From contig NZ_JACKTL010000033.1 of NCBI RefSeq assembly GCF_025822245.1, positions 1 to 64,000 of the forward strand: a stretch of DNA of 64,000 nucleotides, written 5' to 3'. This stretch comes from Mycolicibacterium hodleri (lineage in GTDB: Bacteria; Actinomycetota; Actinomycetes; Mycobacteriales; Mycobacteriaceae). The notes beneath the pieces were generated by a model. It worked only from the letters and a program-made list of their open reading frames with translations. It ran no database searches and was not told the origin of the DNA. Shown one piece after another: positions 55,804 through 64,000 of the stretch. Made by a program: the position numbers and the translations under genes. Positions within the stretch are counted from its first letter, which is position 1. Every line of letters begins with the position of its first letter.

Positions 55804-57042
55804 ATGACCACCACCCCCACGGTGAGCACCGCCTCGAGCGCGCCCCCGCCGTCGACGCCGCCCGCGTCGCCGGGTCAACGGTTGCGCGCGGTGCTGCAGG
55901 GCAACTTCCGGCAGTACGGCATGGTGGCCGCGCTCGCGGTGATCGTCATCCTGTTCCAGGTCTGGACCAGTGGCATCCTGCTCAAGCCGTTGAACGTCAC
56001 CAACATCGTGCAGCAGAACGGCTACATCCTGATCCTCGCGATCGGGATGGTCATCGTCATCATCTCCGGTCACATCGACCTGTCCGTCGGCTCGATCGCC
56101 GGCTTCGTCGGGGCGATGTCGGCGGTGCTGATGATCAAGAACGACATGCCATGGCCGCTCGCGGTCCTGCTGTGCCTGCTCCTCGGTGCGGTCATCGGTG
56201 CGTGGCAAGGCTTTTGGATCGCCTACGTCGGCATCCCGTCGTTCATCGTGACCCTGGCGGGCATGCTGGTGTTCCGCGGTGCCACGCAGTATCTGCTGGA
56301 GGGGCAGTCCATCGCGCCGTTCCCCCGCAGCTTCAGCCAGGTCAGCAGCGGCTTCCTGCCGGAGATCGGCGGCGGCGGCGGGCTCTACCACTGGCCGACG
56401 GTGATCCTCGGCCTGTTCGTCATGGCGGCGGCCGTCTGGCAGCAGGTGCGGCAGCGCAGGACGCAGTCCCGCTACGGCTTCGACGTGTCGCCGCTGGGCT
56501 GGTTCGTGTTCAAGTGCGCGGCCATCGTCGCCGCCCTGGCCGCCTTCACCCTGCTGCTGGCCAGTTACCGCGGCGTTCCCGTGGTCGGCATCATCCTGGC
56601 CGTCGCCTTCGTCATCTACGCATTCGTCATGCGCAGCACCGTCTTCGGCCGCCAGGTCTACGCGGTCGGCGGCAACGAGGCGGCCGCCCGGCTGTCCGGC
56701 GTCAAGAACAAGCGCGTCACGTTCCTGGTGTTCGTCAACATGGGTCTGTTGTCGGCCCTGGCCGGTCTGCTGTTCGCGGCGCGGCTGAATTCCGCCACTC
56801 CGCAGGCAGGCATCGGCATGGAACTGGAGGCCATCGCCGCGGCGTTCATCGGCGGCGCGTCGGCCAGCGGCGGCGTCGGAACGGTGCTCGGCGCCATCAT
56901 CGGTGGCTTCGTCCTCGGCGTGCTCAACAACGGCATGTCGCTCATCGGCATCGGCAGCGACGTGCAGCAGGTCATCAAGGGCCTGGTCCTTCTCGCAGCG
57001 GTCGGCTTCGACATCTACAACAAGAAGAAGGGTGGGTCCTGA
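55804..57042 (+). CDS. sugar ABC transporter permease, GguB/XylH-like
   Basis: 412-residue permease with a Pro/Ser/Thr-rich cytoplasmic N-terminus (about 35 residues) and about eleven hydrophobic segments. The motif GMVIVIISGHIDLSVGSIAGF and YAVGGNEAAARLSGVK are typical of the GguB/MmsB group. The ATG directly follows the ATPase stop. As no second permease follows, it should act as a homodimer. Confidence 0.92.
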   Translation: MTTTPTVSTASSAPPPSTPPASPGQRLRAVLQGNFRQYGMVAALAVIVILFQVWTSGILLKPLNVTNIVQQNGYILILAIGMVIVIISGHIDLSVGSIAGFVGAMSAVLMIKNDMPWPLAVLLCLLLGAVIGAWQGFWIAYVGIPSFIVTLAGMLVFRGATQYLLEGQSIAPFPRSFSQVSSGFLPEIGGGGGLYHWPTVILGLFVMAAAVWQQVRQRRTQSRYGFDVSPLGWFVFKCAAIVAALAAFTLLLASYRGVPVVGIILAVAFVIYAFVMRSTVFGRQVYAVGGNEAAARLSGVKNKRVTFLVFVNMGLLSALAGLLFAARLNSATPQAGIGMELEAIAAAFIGGASASGGVGTVLGAIIGGFVLGVLNNGMSLIGIGSDVQQVIKGLVLLAAVGFDIYNKKKGGS

Positions 57043-57043
57043 C

Positions 57044-57283
57044 GTGCCCAACGGTTTCATCGCGGATCGCTTCGCGCACGACATCGTCACCTTCATGCGC
57101 AACTGGGCGCCCTACGGCGGACCGCCTGCCGACGAGGTGCTTGCCGAATTCGGGCTGACCCGGGAGCAACTGGTGACGCGGTATCAGGAGATCATGACGG
57201 CGGCGGCCGCTCGGCGCGGACCGGCAGCCCGGCCCGCGCCGGGCGGCTTGACCCGTCCCACACATCGCCCCACCACCGGCTAA
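57044..57283 (+). CDS. small conserved hypothetical protein
   Basis: 79-residue protein (NGFIADRFAHDIVTFMRNWA..., PPADEVLAEFGLTREQLVTRY) with a basic, Pro-rich tail. GTG 57044 lies 1 base after the permease stop, so it appears cotranscribed with the importer. The middle looks like a small helical module as found in short mycobacterial hypothetical proteins. Its stop overlaps the convergent GAF-GGDEF gene. Function unknown; linkage to sugar import may be incidental. Confidence 0.62.
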   Translation: MPNGFIADRFAHDIVTFMRNWAPYGGPPADEVLAEFGLTREQLVTRYQEIMTAAAARRGPAARPAPGGLTRPTHRPTTG

Positions 57284-58932
57284 TTGCAGGTCGTGGCACA
57301 GTAATTGGCCAGCACCCGAACGTGGGGGGCAACGGCGTCCAGCTCGTGCCCAGGCCTGGAGAAGATCTCCAACAGGTAACCGCGGTCGGCCGATCGGACC
57401 CCGACGGCCAGCACCGCGTGATAACCCAGTTCGGTCAGCAGGGCCGACTCCGCCGGATCACAATCCGGCCGTCCCACCTCCGCGATGAACGCCGCACCGG
57501 GGGACGCGATCACCTGGGCCGTCCACGGGTAGTCGGCCACCGCGTAGGCGGTGCCGGCGTCGATCTTGCGTAACTTCGCCAAGCCGGAGTACTCGTCGAG
57601 CACGCTGTCGACGCCACGGATGGTGCGGATCGTTCCGCCGTCAACCGTGGTGTCCGATATCGCCCAGGCGGCCGCGTCGACGGTGTTGTGTACTTGCATC
57701 GCAAGGACTTCCAGTGCGGCGACGACCTCAAGCGGTGCGTGCTCGTCAAGGATCGACAGCACCCGGGGAACCAGTAGGTCGATCGCGGCCCCCACGCCGT
57801 CGGACTGGGTGGTGCGTCGACTCGGACTGGCCACCGCGGGGCGGTCCACCCCGACGTTGAAGCGTCCCGGCCCCAGCCGCTTGGCGTCGAGCAGCGCGGC
57901 GTCGGCGGCGCACAGCAGATCCTGCCCCGAAACGGTATGCGGCCCAGAGACTGTCGCACCCCAGCTGAGGGTGACGTCGGTGCCCAGAATCCGTCGGACG
58001 CGATGGCTGGTCTCACTGGCGACACGTTCGGCCGCCTCCAACGTGCAGTTCGGCATCAGGACGCAGAACTCGTCACCGCCCAGGCGCACCGCCGTGGCGT
58101 CGCTCGTCGACGACGCGACCTCGCCGAGAACCGCGCCGACCTCGCGAAGCAACGCATCGCCAGCGGGATGGCCGTCCCGGTCGTTGACGGTCTTGAACCC
58201 GTCGAGGTCACCAACCAGCAGCGCAGCGGGCGTCGTCGTCCAGTCCACGTCGTCGAACAGCCGCTCGAGCTCGCGCCGGTTGGCCAGCCCGGTCAGGGGA
58301 TCCTGGTGCGCGAATCGCCACACCGTGCTGAACAACTCCGAGCGACCGATCGCCACCGCGGCGTGCGCGGCGATGGCCTGCAGCAGCTGGACGTCGTCCG
58401 GACCGAATCGGCGTCCGTCGACGCCGGACGCCCACAGCTCGCCCCACATGACGTCCTCGTACATGATCGGTACCGCGAGTTCGCTCTGCTTGCCGATGCT
58501 GCGCAGCCACGCCGCCTCGGTGGGGTTGGCGGCCTCGTCGTCGAGGGAGAACACGTAGGGCTGACCGTGCCGCAGCAGCGACATGACCGGGCCGTCCTCG
58601 CTCACGTCGTAGATCTCGGCTTCCGGCCACCGCTTCTCGCCGGGGCCCAGTCCGCCGACGTTGATCAGCGTGCGAACGTCGGTGTCGGGCTCCCATCGGC
58701 TGATGGATACCGACGCCGCGCCGAGCGCCACCTGCGCTTGCTCGGCGATGACCTCCAGGGCCTCGTCGAAGTAGTTGGCCCGCAGCACGGCGTGGGAGAT
58801 CCGCAAAAGGGCACGCAAAACCGGCGCGTCGGCCATGTCGATCTCGGGATCCGACGCGCCCGCCCGCACTTCTCTCCCCGCGACCGGCGACGCGTTCAAC
58901 GCCCGCCGCCGCTGCAACGCCCAATCCGGCAC
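57280..58932 (-). CDS. soluble GAF-GGDEF diguanylate cyclase
   Basis: About 550-residue cytoplasmic protein: an N-terminal GAF domain (about residues 45-195), a GGDEF domain (about 200-365) with intact signature in [12 protein letters not shown] and Mg-binding [12 protein letters not shown], and a C-terminal GAF-like sensor region to the end. It should make c-di-GMP in response to a small ligand. GTG 58932 has GGAGGGG upstream; ATG 58836 (518 residues, [11 protein letters not shown]) is an alternative. The open frame beyond is a shadow of the divergent SDR gene. Confidence 0.85.
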   Translation of the reverse strand: MPDWALQRRRALNASPVAGREVRAGASDPEIDMADAPVLRALLRISHAVLRANYFDEALEVIAEQAQVALGAASVSISRWEPDTDVRTLINVGGLGPGEKRWPEAEIYDVSEDGPVMSLLRHGQPYVFSLDDEAANPTEAAWLRSIGKQSELAVPIMYEDVMWGELWASGVDGRRFGPDDVQLLQAIAAHAAVAIGRSELFSTVWRFAHQDPLTGLANRRELERLFDDVDWTTTPAALLVGDLDGFKTVNDRDGHPAGDALLREVGAVLGEVASSTSDATAVRLGGDEFCVLMPNCTLEAAERVASETSHRVRRILGTDVTLSWGATVSGPHTVSGQDLLCAADAALLDAKRLGPGRFNVGVDRPAVASPSRRTTQSDGVGAAIDLLVPRVLSILDEHAPLEVVAALEVLAMQVHNTVDAAAWAISDTTVDGGTIRTIRGVDSVLDEYSGLAKLRKIDAGTAYAVADYPWTAQVIASPGAAFIAEVGRPDCDPAESALLTELGYHAVLAVGVRSADRGYLLEIFSRPGHELDAVAPHVRVLANYCATTCN

Positions 58933-59035
58933 CCGCACCCCTCCGCAAACCGCCCCTTGCGAACCACGGATCCTACAGTCGGCACCTGGGTGCTTAGCCA
59001 CGGATCTTCTGACCCTGGCTGTCGCCCCCCGCGAC

Positions 59036-59986
59036 ATGTCGAATGAGGGCATGAGCCCAGACGAAGTAGACGTACCGAACCTGTCCGGGCGGCTGGCCGT
59101 CGTCACCGGGGCCAGCGACGGGCTTGGACTGCACCTGGCCCGCCGACTTGCCCAGGCCGGCGCGGAGGTCGTCATGCCGGTCCGCAACCACGCCAAGGGC
59201 GCGGAGGCGGTGGCGGCGATCAGACGGGCGGTTCCCACCGCCGCCGTGTCGACCCGCCCACTTGATCTGTCCTCGCTGCAGTCGGTGGGCGACCTGGCCG
59301 AGTCACTGCTCGCCGAGGACCGTCCCATTCACATCCTGGTGAACAACGCCGGGGTCATGACGCCGCCGCAACGACGCGGGACGGTGGACGGATTCGAGGT
59401 GCAGTTCGCGACGAATCACCTCGGTCACTTCGCCCTGGTGGGCCGGATCCTGCCACTGCTGCGCCGGGGGGCCGCCCGGGTGACCACCCAATCCAGCGTC
59501 GCCGCCGCGCAACACGGCGTTCACTGGGAGGACCTGCAGTGGGAGCGCGACTATTCGACGGGCAAGTCCTACTCGTCGTCGAAGATCGCGGTGTCGCTGT
59601 TCGGCATGGAACTCGACCGTCGCAGCCGAGCGGGCGGGTGGGGAATCAGCAGCAACGTCGCCCACCCGGGGGTGGCAGCCACCAATCTGCTCGCCGCGCA
59701 GCCGGAACTGGGCCGCGAGAGTGACGGCCTCTCGGTGCGCGTGATCCGCACCCTCGCCCGGCTCGGGGTGCTGGGCACCGCGGAGACGGGGATGCTGCCC
59801 GCGCTCCACGCGGCGACCAGTCCCGACGCCGGCGGAGGGAAGTTCTACGGTCCCAACGGCTTCCGACAGCTGCGTGGCCGGCCCGCCGAGCAGCCGCCGT
59901 ACCCGAACGTGGCAGACGGGGCGGCGGCGGCACGGATCTGGTCGGTCTCCGAGGATCTCACCGGCGTGCGCTTCCCGACGGGTTGA
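59036..59986 (+). CDS. SDR oxidoreductase (retinol-dehydrogenase-like)
   Basis: 316-residue SDR. The cofactor motif is [16 protein letters not shown] with a following [10 protein letters not shown] that favours [17 protein letters not shown] and [19 protein letters not shown] are typical of the oxidoreductase/retinol dehydrogenase-like subgroup, and the catalytic Tyr-x3-Lys is in [15 protein letters not shown] 59036 or 59051 may be the start. It runs straight into the MmyB-type regulator gene, which may control it. Confidence 0.85.
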   Translation: MSNEGMSPDEVDVPNLSGRLAVVTGASDGLGLHLARRLAQAGAEVVMPVRNHAKGAEAVAAIRRAVPTAAVSTRPLDLSSLQSVGDLAESLLAEDRPIHILVNNAGVMTPPQRRGTVDGFEVQFATNHLGHFALVGRILPLLRRGAARVTTQSSVAAAQHGVHWEDLQWERDYSTGKSYSSSKIAVSLFGMELDRRSRAGGWGISSNVAHPGVAATNLLAAQPELGRESDGLSVRVIRTLARLGVLGTAETGMLPALHAATSPDAGGGKFYGPNGFRQLRGRPAEQPPYPNVADGAAAARIWSVSEDLTGVRFPTG

Positions 59987-59994
59987 CTGTGACC

Positions 59995-60837
59995 ATGGAC
60001 CGTGAACAGTTGGCCGACTTCCTGCGGAGCCGGCGCGAGGCGCTGCAACCCGAGGACGTCGGGCTCGGGCGGGGTCGGCGGCGGCGCACCGCAGGGCTGC
60101 GTCGCGAGGAGGTCGCCGCTCTGAGTGACATGTCGGCCGACTACTACAGCCGCCTCGAACAGCAACGCGGACCGCGGCCGTCGACGTCGATGCTGGCCGC
60201 GCTCGCCCGCGGTCTCCGGCTTTCCCTCGACGAACGCGACCACCTCTTCGCCCTGGCCGGGTTCGCCGCCCCGTCGCGGGCCGCGAGCGTCGACTACGTC
60301 GGCCCCGGCTTGATGCGGATCTTCGACCGGCTGAACGACGTTCCCGCCGAGATCGTCACCGCGCTGGGCGAAACGTTGGCCCAGACCCCGGCCGCGGTCG
60401 CGCTGACGGGTGACCTGACCAGCTACACCGGGCTCCACCGCAGCATCGGCTACCGCTGGTTCGCCGATCCCCACGGGCGGGACCGCTACCGTCCCGAGGA
60501 CCACGATCGGCTCTCGCGCGGATTCACCGCCGGTCTGCGCGCGGCCCATACGAACCCCGCGACGCGGGACCGCGCGGTCGTGTATCGCGACGCGCTCCTC
60601 GAACGCAGTCCCGAATTCACCGAGCTGTGGCGCCGACACGAGATCGTCGTCGCCCACGAGCAACACAAGCACATCGTGCATCCCGAACTAGGCGAGCTGG
60701 AGTTGCAGTGCCAGGTGCTGACCGATCCCGACGGGGGTCACTCGCTGCTCGTCTACACCGCCACTCCCGGCACGCCGAGCCACGACAACCTGGCGCTGCT
60801 CGGCGTCATCGGCGGGCAGTTGCCCCGCCGGAGCTAG
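59995..60837 (+). CDS. XRE-type regulator with MmyB-like ligand domain
   Basis: 280-residue regulator: an N-terminal helix-turn-helix (TAGLRREEVAALSDMSADYYSRLEQ in two pieces, residues about 32-60) and a C-terminal MmyB-like ligand-binding domain. The opening REQLADFLRSRREALQPEDVGL is typical of the family and supports ATG 59995; TTG 59983 and GTG 59989 are also in frame. It follows the SDR gene by 8 bases and probably regulates it. Such regulators bind fatty-acid-like ligands in some cases. Confidence 0.86.
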   Translation: MDREQLADFLRSRREALQPEDVGLGRGRRRRTAGLRREEVAALSDMSADYYSRLEQQRGPRPSTSMLAALARGLRLSLDERDHLFALAGFAAPSRAASVDYVGPGLMRIFDRLNDVPAEIVTALGETLAQTPAAVALTGDLTSYTGLHRSIGYRWFADPHGRDRYRPEDHDRLSRGFTAGLRAAHTNPATRDRAVVYRDALLERSPEFTELWRRHEIVVAHEQHKHIVHPELGELELQCQVLTDPDGGHSLLVYTATPGTPSHDNLALLGVIGGQLPRRS

Positions 60838-61772
60838 TCTTCCGTCGTATTGTCGAGCCACTCGGTGATGCGCGCGACCGCGTCACCATAGAAGGTGCGG
60901 TACAGCTCCTCCTCGACGTACCCGATGTGCGGTGTGACCAACGCGTTGGGCAGTGAGCGCAACGGATGGTCGGTAGGCAGGGGTTCGGTGTCGAAGACGT
61001 CCAGCGCGGCGCCACCGATCGATCGGGTCGTCAGCGCCTCGATCAGCGCAGCCTCGTCGACGATCGGACCTCGCGAGGTGTTCACCACCCAGGACGTCGG
61101 CTTCATCAGCGCGAGTTCGTCGGCGCCGACGAGACCGCGGGACCGGTCACCGAGCTTGAGGTGGACGGTCAAGGTGTCGGATTGCCGGAACAGTTCGTCC
61201 TTCGACACCAGCGTCGCCCCGGCCTCCTCCGCCGTGGCGGCGTCCAGGTTCTGGCTCCACGCCACGACGTTCATCCCGAAGGTGGCGCCGATGCGGGCAA
61301 TCTCCGTGCCGATGTTGCCGAGACCCAGGACGCCGAGGGTTTGGCCGCGCAGTTGCCGACCGACCGTGGTCTGCCAGCCGCCGGCGCGGACGGAGCCGCA
61401 CTCGTCGACGAGATGACGGGCACTGGCCATGATCAGGGCCCAGGTCAGTTCGACGGTCGAGGTGGGGTCGTAGCCGGTGTCGGTGACGACGACGTCGCAG
61501 TCGGCCGCGGCGTCGTAGTCGATCGACGCGTTGCCAGGACCGGTCGAGGCGATGAGCTTGAGCCGGGGCAGGCGTTCGATGACCTCTCGCGGCAGCGGCG
61601 TGCGCTCCCTCATCACGCAGACGACGTCGAACGATTCGAGCCGGTTCACCAGGTCGTCCTGATCGGCGAGGTGGTCGGCGAACACGGTGATCTCGGCGCG
61701 ACGTTCGAGGGCCGACCAATCGGCCATGGCCAGCGCGACGTCCTGATAGTCGTCCACGATTGCGATCTTCAC
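60834..61772 (-). CDS. D-2-hydroxyacid dehydrogenase family protein
   Basis: 312-residue NAD-dependent D-2-hydroxyacid dehydrogenase. The Rossmann motif is LGVLGLGNIGTEIARIG; the catalytic Arg is in VVNTSRGPIVDE, the Glu in LDVFDTEPLP and the His in VTPHIGYVEE, so the triad is intact. The substrate could be lactate, glycerate or phosphoglycerate; no ACT domain follows, so it is not a typical SerA. GTG 61772 is chosen (KIAIVDDYQD). It is divergent from budA across a region with an inverted repeat. Confidence 0.87.
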   Translation of the reverse strand: MKIAIVDDYQDVALAMADWSALERRAEITVFADHLADQDDLVNRLESFDVVCVMRERTPLPREVIERLPRLKLIASTGPGNASIDYDAAADCDVVVTDTGYDPTSTVELTWALIMASARHLVDECGSVRAGGWQTTVGRQLRGQTLGVLGLGNIGTEIARIGATFGMNVVAWSQNLDAATAEEAGATLVSKDELFRQSDTLTVHLKLGDRSRGLVGADELALMKPTSWVVNTSRGPIVDEAALIEALTTRSIGGAALDVFDTEPLPTDHPLRSLPNALVTPHIGYVEEELYRTFYGDAVARITEWLDNTTED

Positions 61773-61810
61773 GTCGAGGACATACCCGCAATCCGCCGTG
61801 CCATACCGGC

Positions 61811-61836
61811 TAGCCCCCACCGGGGGTTGGGGGCTA
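61811..61836. promoter_or_regulatory. inverted repeat between dehydrogenase and budA
   Basis: TAGCCCCC (61811-61818) and GGGGGCTA (61829-61836), perfect 8-bp arms with a 10-base loop, in the 105-base divergent region. It may be an operator or an RNA hairpin in the budA leader. Confidence 0.4.
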
Positions 61837-61877
61837 CCGTCGACGCCCCGCGCCGGGCCCTCGACCAGAGTTGAGCC

Positions 61878-62606
61878 ATGGCACCGGACACCCCCGAACC
61901 GAACGAGATCTACCAGACCGCGACGATGGAGGCGCTCCTCGACGGCGTCTACGACGGTGACGTCACGATCCGGGAACTGTTGACTCACGGCGACTTTGGG
62001 CTCGGCACCTTCAACGGTCTCGACGGCGAGATGCTGATGCTCGACTCGGTGTGCTACCAGCTTCGCTCCGACGGCAGTGCCACCAAGGCCAACCCCGACG
62101 AATTGGTCCCCTTCGCCGTGGTCACCCGGTTCCGGCCGCAACGGACCATCGAGGTGACCGAGGAGTCCGATCGCGCGGCCGTCACCGCCCTCGTCGACGC
62201 CAGCGTGGGAAGCGACAACCTGATGGTCGCGGTCCGCATCCGCGGCGAGTTCGCGTCCGTGCGCACCCGCACCGTCAGCAAGCAGGAAGCCCCGTACCCG
62301 CCGTTCACCGAGGCCACCCGCGACCAGGGCGAGGCCACCATGACCGACGTGTCGGGCACGCTCGGCGGGTTCCGGATGCCGCAGTGGGTGCAGGGCATCT
62401 CGGTGGCCGGCTACCACGCCCACTTCCTGGACGCCGACCAGGCGCGGGGAGGGCACGCGCTCGACTACCGCTTGCTTCGCGGCACCGTCGAGGTGGGCGT
62501 GTGCTCCGATCTTCACCTCAGCCTGCCCCGGACACCGCAGTTCGAGGCGGCCAACCTCTCCGACGACGACGCCGACGGACAGATCCGTCGCACAGAAGGG
62601 CAATGA
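61878..62606 (+). CDS. budA: alpha-acetolactate decarboxylase
   Basis: 242-residue enzyme that decarboxylates 2-acetolactate to acetoin. Zinc ligands His180, His182 and His193 ([16 protein letters not shown]) have the spacing of the structurally known enzyme; [18 protein letters not shown] and [12 protein letters not shown] are family motifs. The start is ATG 61878. The acetolactate synthase gene follows at once, so the two form a catabolic acetoin pathway. Confidence 0.94.
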   Translation: MAPDTPEPNEIYQTATMEALLDGVYDGDVTIRELLTHGDFGLGTFNGLDGEMLMLDSVCYQLRSDGSATKANPDELVPFAVVTRFRPQRTIEVTEESDRAAVTALVDASVGSDNLMVAVRIRGEFASVRTRTVSKQEAPYPPFTEATRDQGEATMTDVSGTLGGFRMPQWVQGISVAGYHAHFLDADQARGGHALDYRLLRGTVEVGVCSDLHLSLPRTPQFEAANLSDDDADGQIRRTEGQ

Positions 62607-62607
62607 G

Positions 62608-64000
62608 ATGAGCTCTCCCTCAACACGTTCCGCGCAGGGCATGGTCGACACACTGTCCGCCTACGGCGTTCAGTTCATCTTCGGCATCCCCGGCGCCAAG
62701 ATCGATTCGGTATTCGACGCACTCGACGACGGCGGACCGCAGCTGATCGTGTGCCGCCACGAGCAGAACGCCGCGTTCATGGCCGCCGCCGTCGGCCGTC
62801 TCACCGGCACCCCTGGTGTCGCACTGGTGACCTCCGGCCCAGGAACGACGAACCTGGCCACCGGCCTGGTGACCGCGAACACCGAGCAGGACCCGATGAT
62901 CGCCATCTGCGGGGCCGTCGGGCGCGCCGATCGACTCAAGCGCACGCACCAGTCGATGAACGCCGCCGCGATGCTCGCCTCGGTCACCAAGTACACCGGC
63001 GAAGTCACCCACCCCGACAACGCGGCCGAGGCAGTGGCCAACGCGTTCCGGGCCGCCACCACGGTGCCCCGCGGAGCCGCCGCAGTGGTGATCCCGTCGG
63101 ACGTGGCCGCCGAGCCGACCGCCGCGGTGGTCACCCCCGTCCCCGTGGCACCACTGGGAGCCGCACCGGCCGAACGGGTTTCGCATGCGGCCGACCTGAT
63201 CCGCGGCGCCCACCGACCGGTCCTCCTGGTCGGGATGCGCGGTGGCGATCCCCGGGCCTGTGCGGCGATCCGGGACCTGCTCGCCGTCACCGACCTCCCG
63301 GTGGTCGAGACGTTCCAGGCCGCCGGTGTCGTCTCGCGCGATCTCGAGAGTCACTACGTCGGCCGGGTGGGCCTGTTCCGCAACCAACCGGGTGACGTTC
63401 TCCTCGACGAGGCCGACGTCCTCCTGACGGTGGGCTACGACCCCGTCGAGTACGACCCCAAGCTGTGGAACTCCGATCCGGCTCGCGTCGTGATCCACCT
63501 CGACGAGATCGCCGCGGACGTCGACGTGCACTACCAACCGGCACTCGAACTTCGTGGCGACGTCGAGGCCACCCTGCGCGCCCTCATCCCCGAACTGTCG
63601 GGCCTTCGCCTGTCCGAGTCGGCGGCTGCGTCCGTCGAGGAGAAGCGCGCCGCCCTGGCCGCCATCGACGAGGCCGCCGCGACGCACGCGGACACCGAGG
63701 TCGGGGTCAACCCGGCAGCATTGGTACTCAAGATCCGCGACCTCGTCGACGACGACGCCACGGTCGCCTGCGACATCGGGTCGAACTACATCTACGCCGC
63801 CCGGCACCTTCGCGCCTACGAGCCCCGTCGGCTGCTGTTCTCCAACGGTCAACAGACCCTCGGGGTGGCCCTGCCGTGGGCCATGGCGGCCGCCCTGGTG
63901 CGGCCGGGCACCCAGGTGGTGTCGATCTCCGGCGACGGCGGATTCCTCTTCAGCGCACAGGAATTGGAGACCGCGACCCGATTGGGGCTCAGCTTCACCC
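62608..64000 (+). CDS. alsS: acetolactate synthase, catabolic type, 3' end outside window
   Basis: First 464 codons of a ThDP enzyme that joins two pyruvates to 2-acetolactate. Glu52 in [13 protein letters not shown] is the catalytic ThDP glutamate; [12 protein letters not shown] follows, and the ThDP/Mg motif starts at [16 protein letters not shown] near the window edge. It lacks the FAD-linked features expected of the anabolic IlvB group as far as can be seen, and its partner budA suggests the catabolic AlsS role. ATG 62608 has AAGGG upstream and follows budA by 1 base. Confidence 0.88.
   Translation, partial: MSSPSTRSAQGMVDTLSAYGVQFIFGIPGAKIDSVFDALDDGGPQLIVCRHEQNAAFMAAAVGRLTGTPGVALVTSGPGTTNLATGLVTANTEQDPMIAICGAVGRADRLKRTHQSMNAAAMLASVTKYTGEVTHPDNAAEAVANAFRAATTVPRGAAAVVIPSDVAAEPTAAVVTPVPVAPLGAAPAERVSHAADLIRGAHRPVLLVGMRGGDPRACAAIRDLLAVTDLPVVETFQAAGVVSRDLESHYVGRVGLFRNQPGDVLLDEADVLLTVGYDPVEYDPKLWNSDPARVVIHLDEIAADVDVHYQPALELRGDVEATLRALIPELSGLRLSESAAASVEEKRAALAAIDEAAATHADTEVGVNPAALVLKIRDLVDDDATVACDIGSNYIYAARHLRAYEPRRLLFSNGQQTLGVALPWAMAAALVRPGTQVVSISGDGGFLFSAQELETATRLGLSFT

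Overview
This 64 kb window is GC-rich actinobacterial DNA whose gene content points to a mycobacterium, most likely a rapid grower (Mycolicibacterium-type). The indicators are the furA-katG pair with a leaderless furA, a HadA-like dehydratase, a Ddn-like deazaflavin enzyme, a CelA1-like GH6 protein, GAF-ANTAR and SOUL proteins, and many GTG starts with 4-base gene overlaps. The species call is inference; no rRNA, tRNA, IS element, prophage or CRISPR array was seen.

Layout. 1-5.9 kb is a peroxide and stress block: an amidase cut by the window edge, katE, katG, furA and a DUF3140 gene. 6-10.3 kb has a HadA-like gene and a tight run of three different glycosyltransferases (GT4, MurG-like GT-B, GT2) ending in a GAF-ANTAR regulator. 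10.2-25.8 kb holds mostly single genes: a methyltransferase, an SQR-like flavoprotein, NTF2-like and VOC proteins, an orphan LuxR-type response regulator, a divergent SDR/TetR pair, a GGDEF cyclase, a coupled pair of small ORFs, a SOUL protein, a Ddn-like protein, an ABC-F ATPase, a GH6 glycosidase, a CsbD/coiled-coil pair, a Nei2-like glycosylase, a YihY protein and a CDP-alcohol phosphotransferase. 25.7-30.9 kb is a divergent carotenoid cluster (crtI-type desaturase and GT2 against cruF-like hydratase and crtU), with a 36-bp minisatellite at the desaturase N-terminus. 30.9-36.6 kb has a GGDEF-EAL protein, an SDR, a small protein and malQ. 36.6-42.1 kb is a unit with a DUF1275 protein, gamma-glutamyltransferase, a polar amino-acid ABC importer and a TetR gene. 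42.2-57.3 kb is an L-arabinose locus: a nine-gene minus-strand unit (YtfQRT/YjfF-type importer, LacI repressor, araB, araD, araA, a medium-chain dehydrogenase) facing a second, ChvE/GguAB-type importer across a control region with three LacI-type operators. 57.3-64 kb has a GAF-GGDEF protein, an SDR, an MmyB-type regulator, a D-2-hydroxyacid dehydrogenase, and divergent budA-alsS (acetolactate to acetoin), with alsS cut by the window end.

How it fits together. The locus combines oxidative and stationary-phase defence with carbon scavenging (arabinose, alpha-glucan, gamma-glutamyl compounds, overflow acetoin). Several stress-type genes carry a SigF-like promoter (about GGTNT, 15 bases, GGGTA) upstream, suggesting a general-stress regulon concentrated here. 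Start codons were chosen by family alignment from memory and by visible Shine-Dalgarno sequences; no database search was run.
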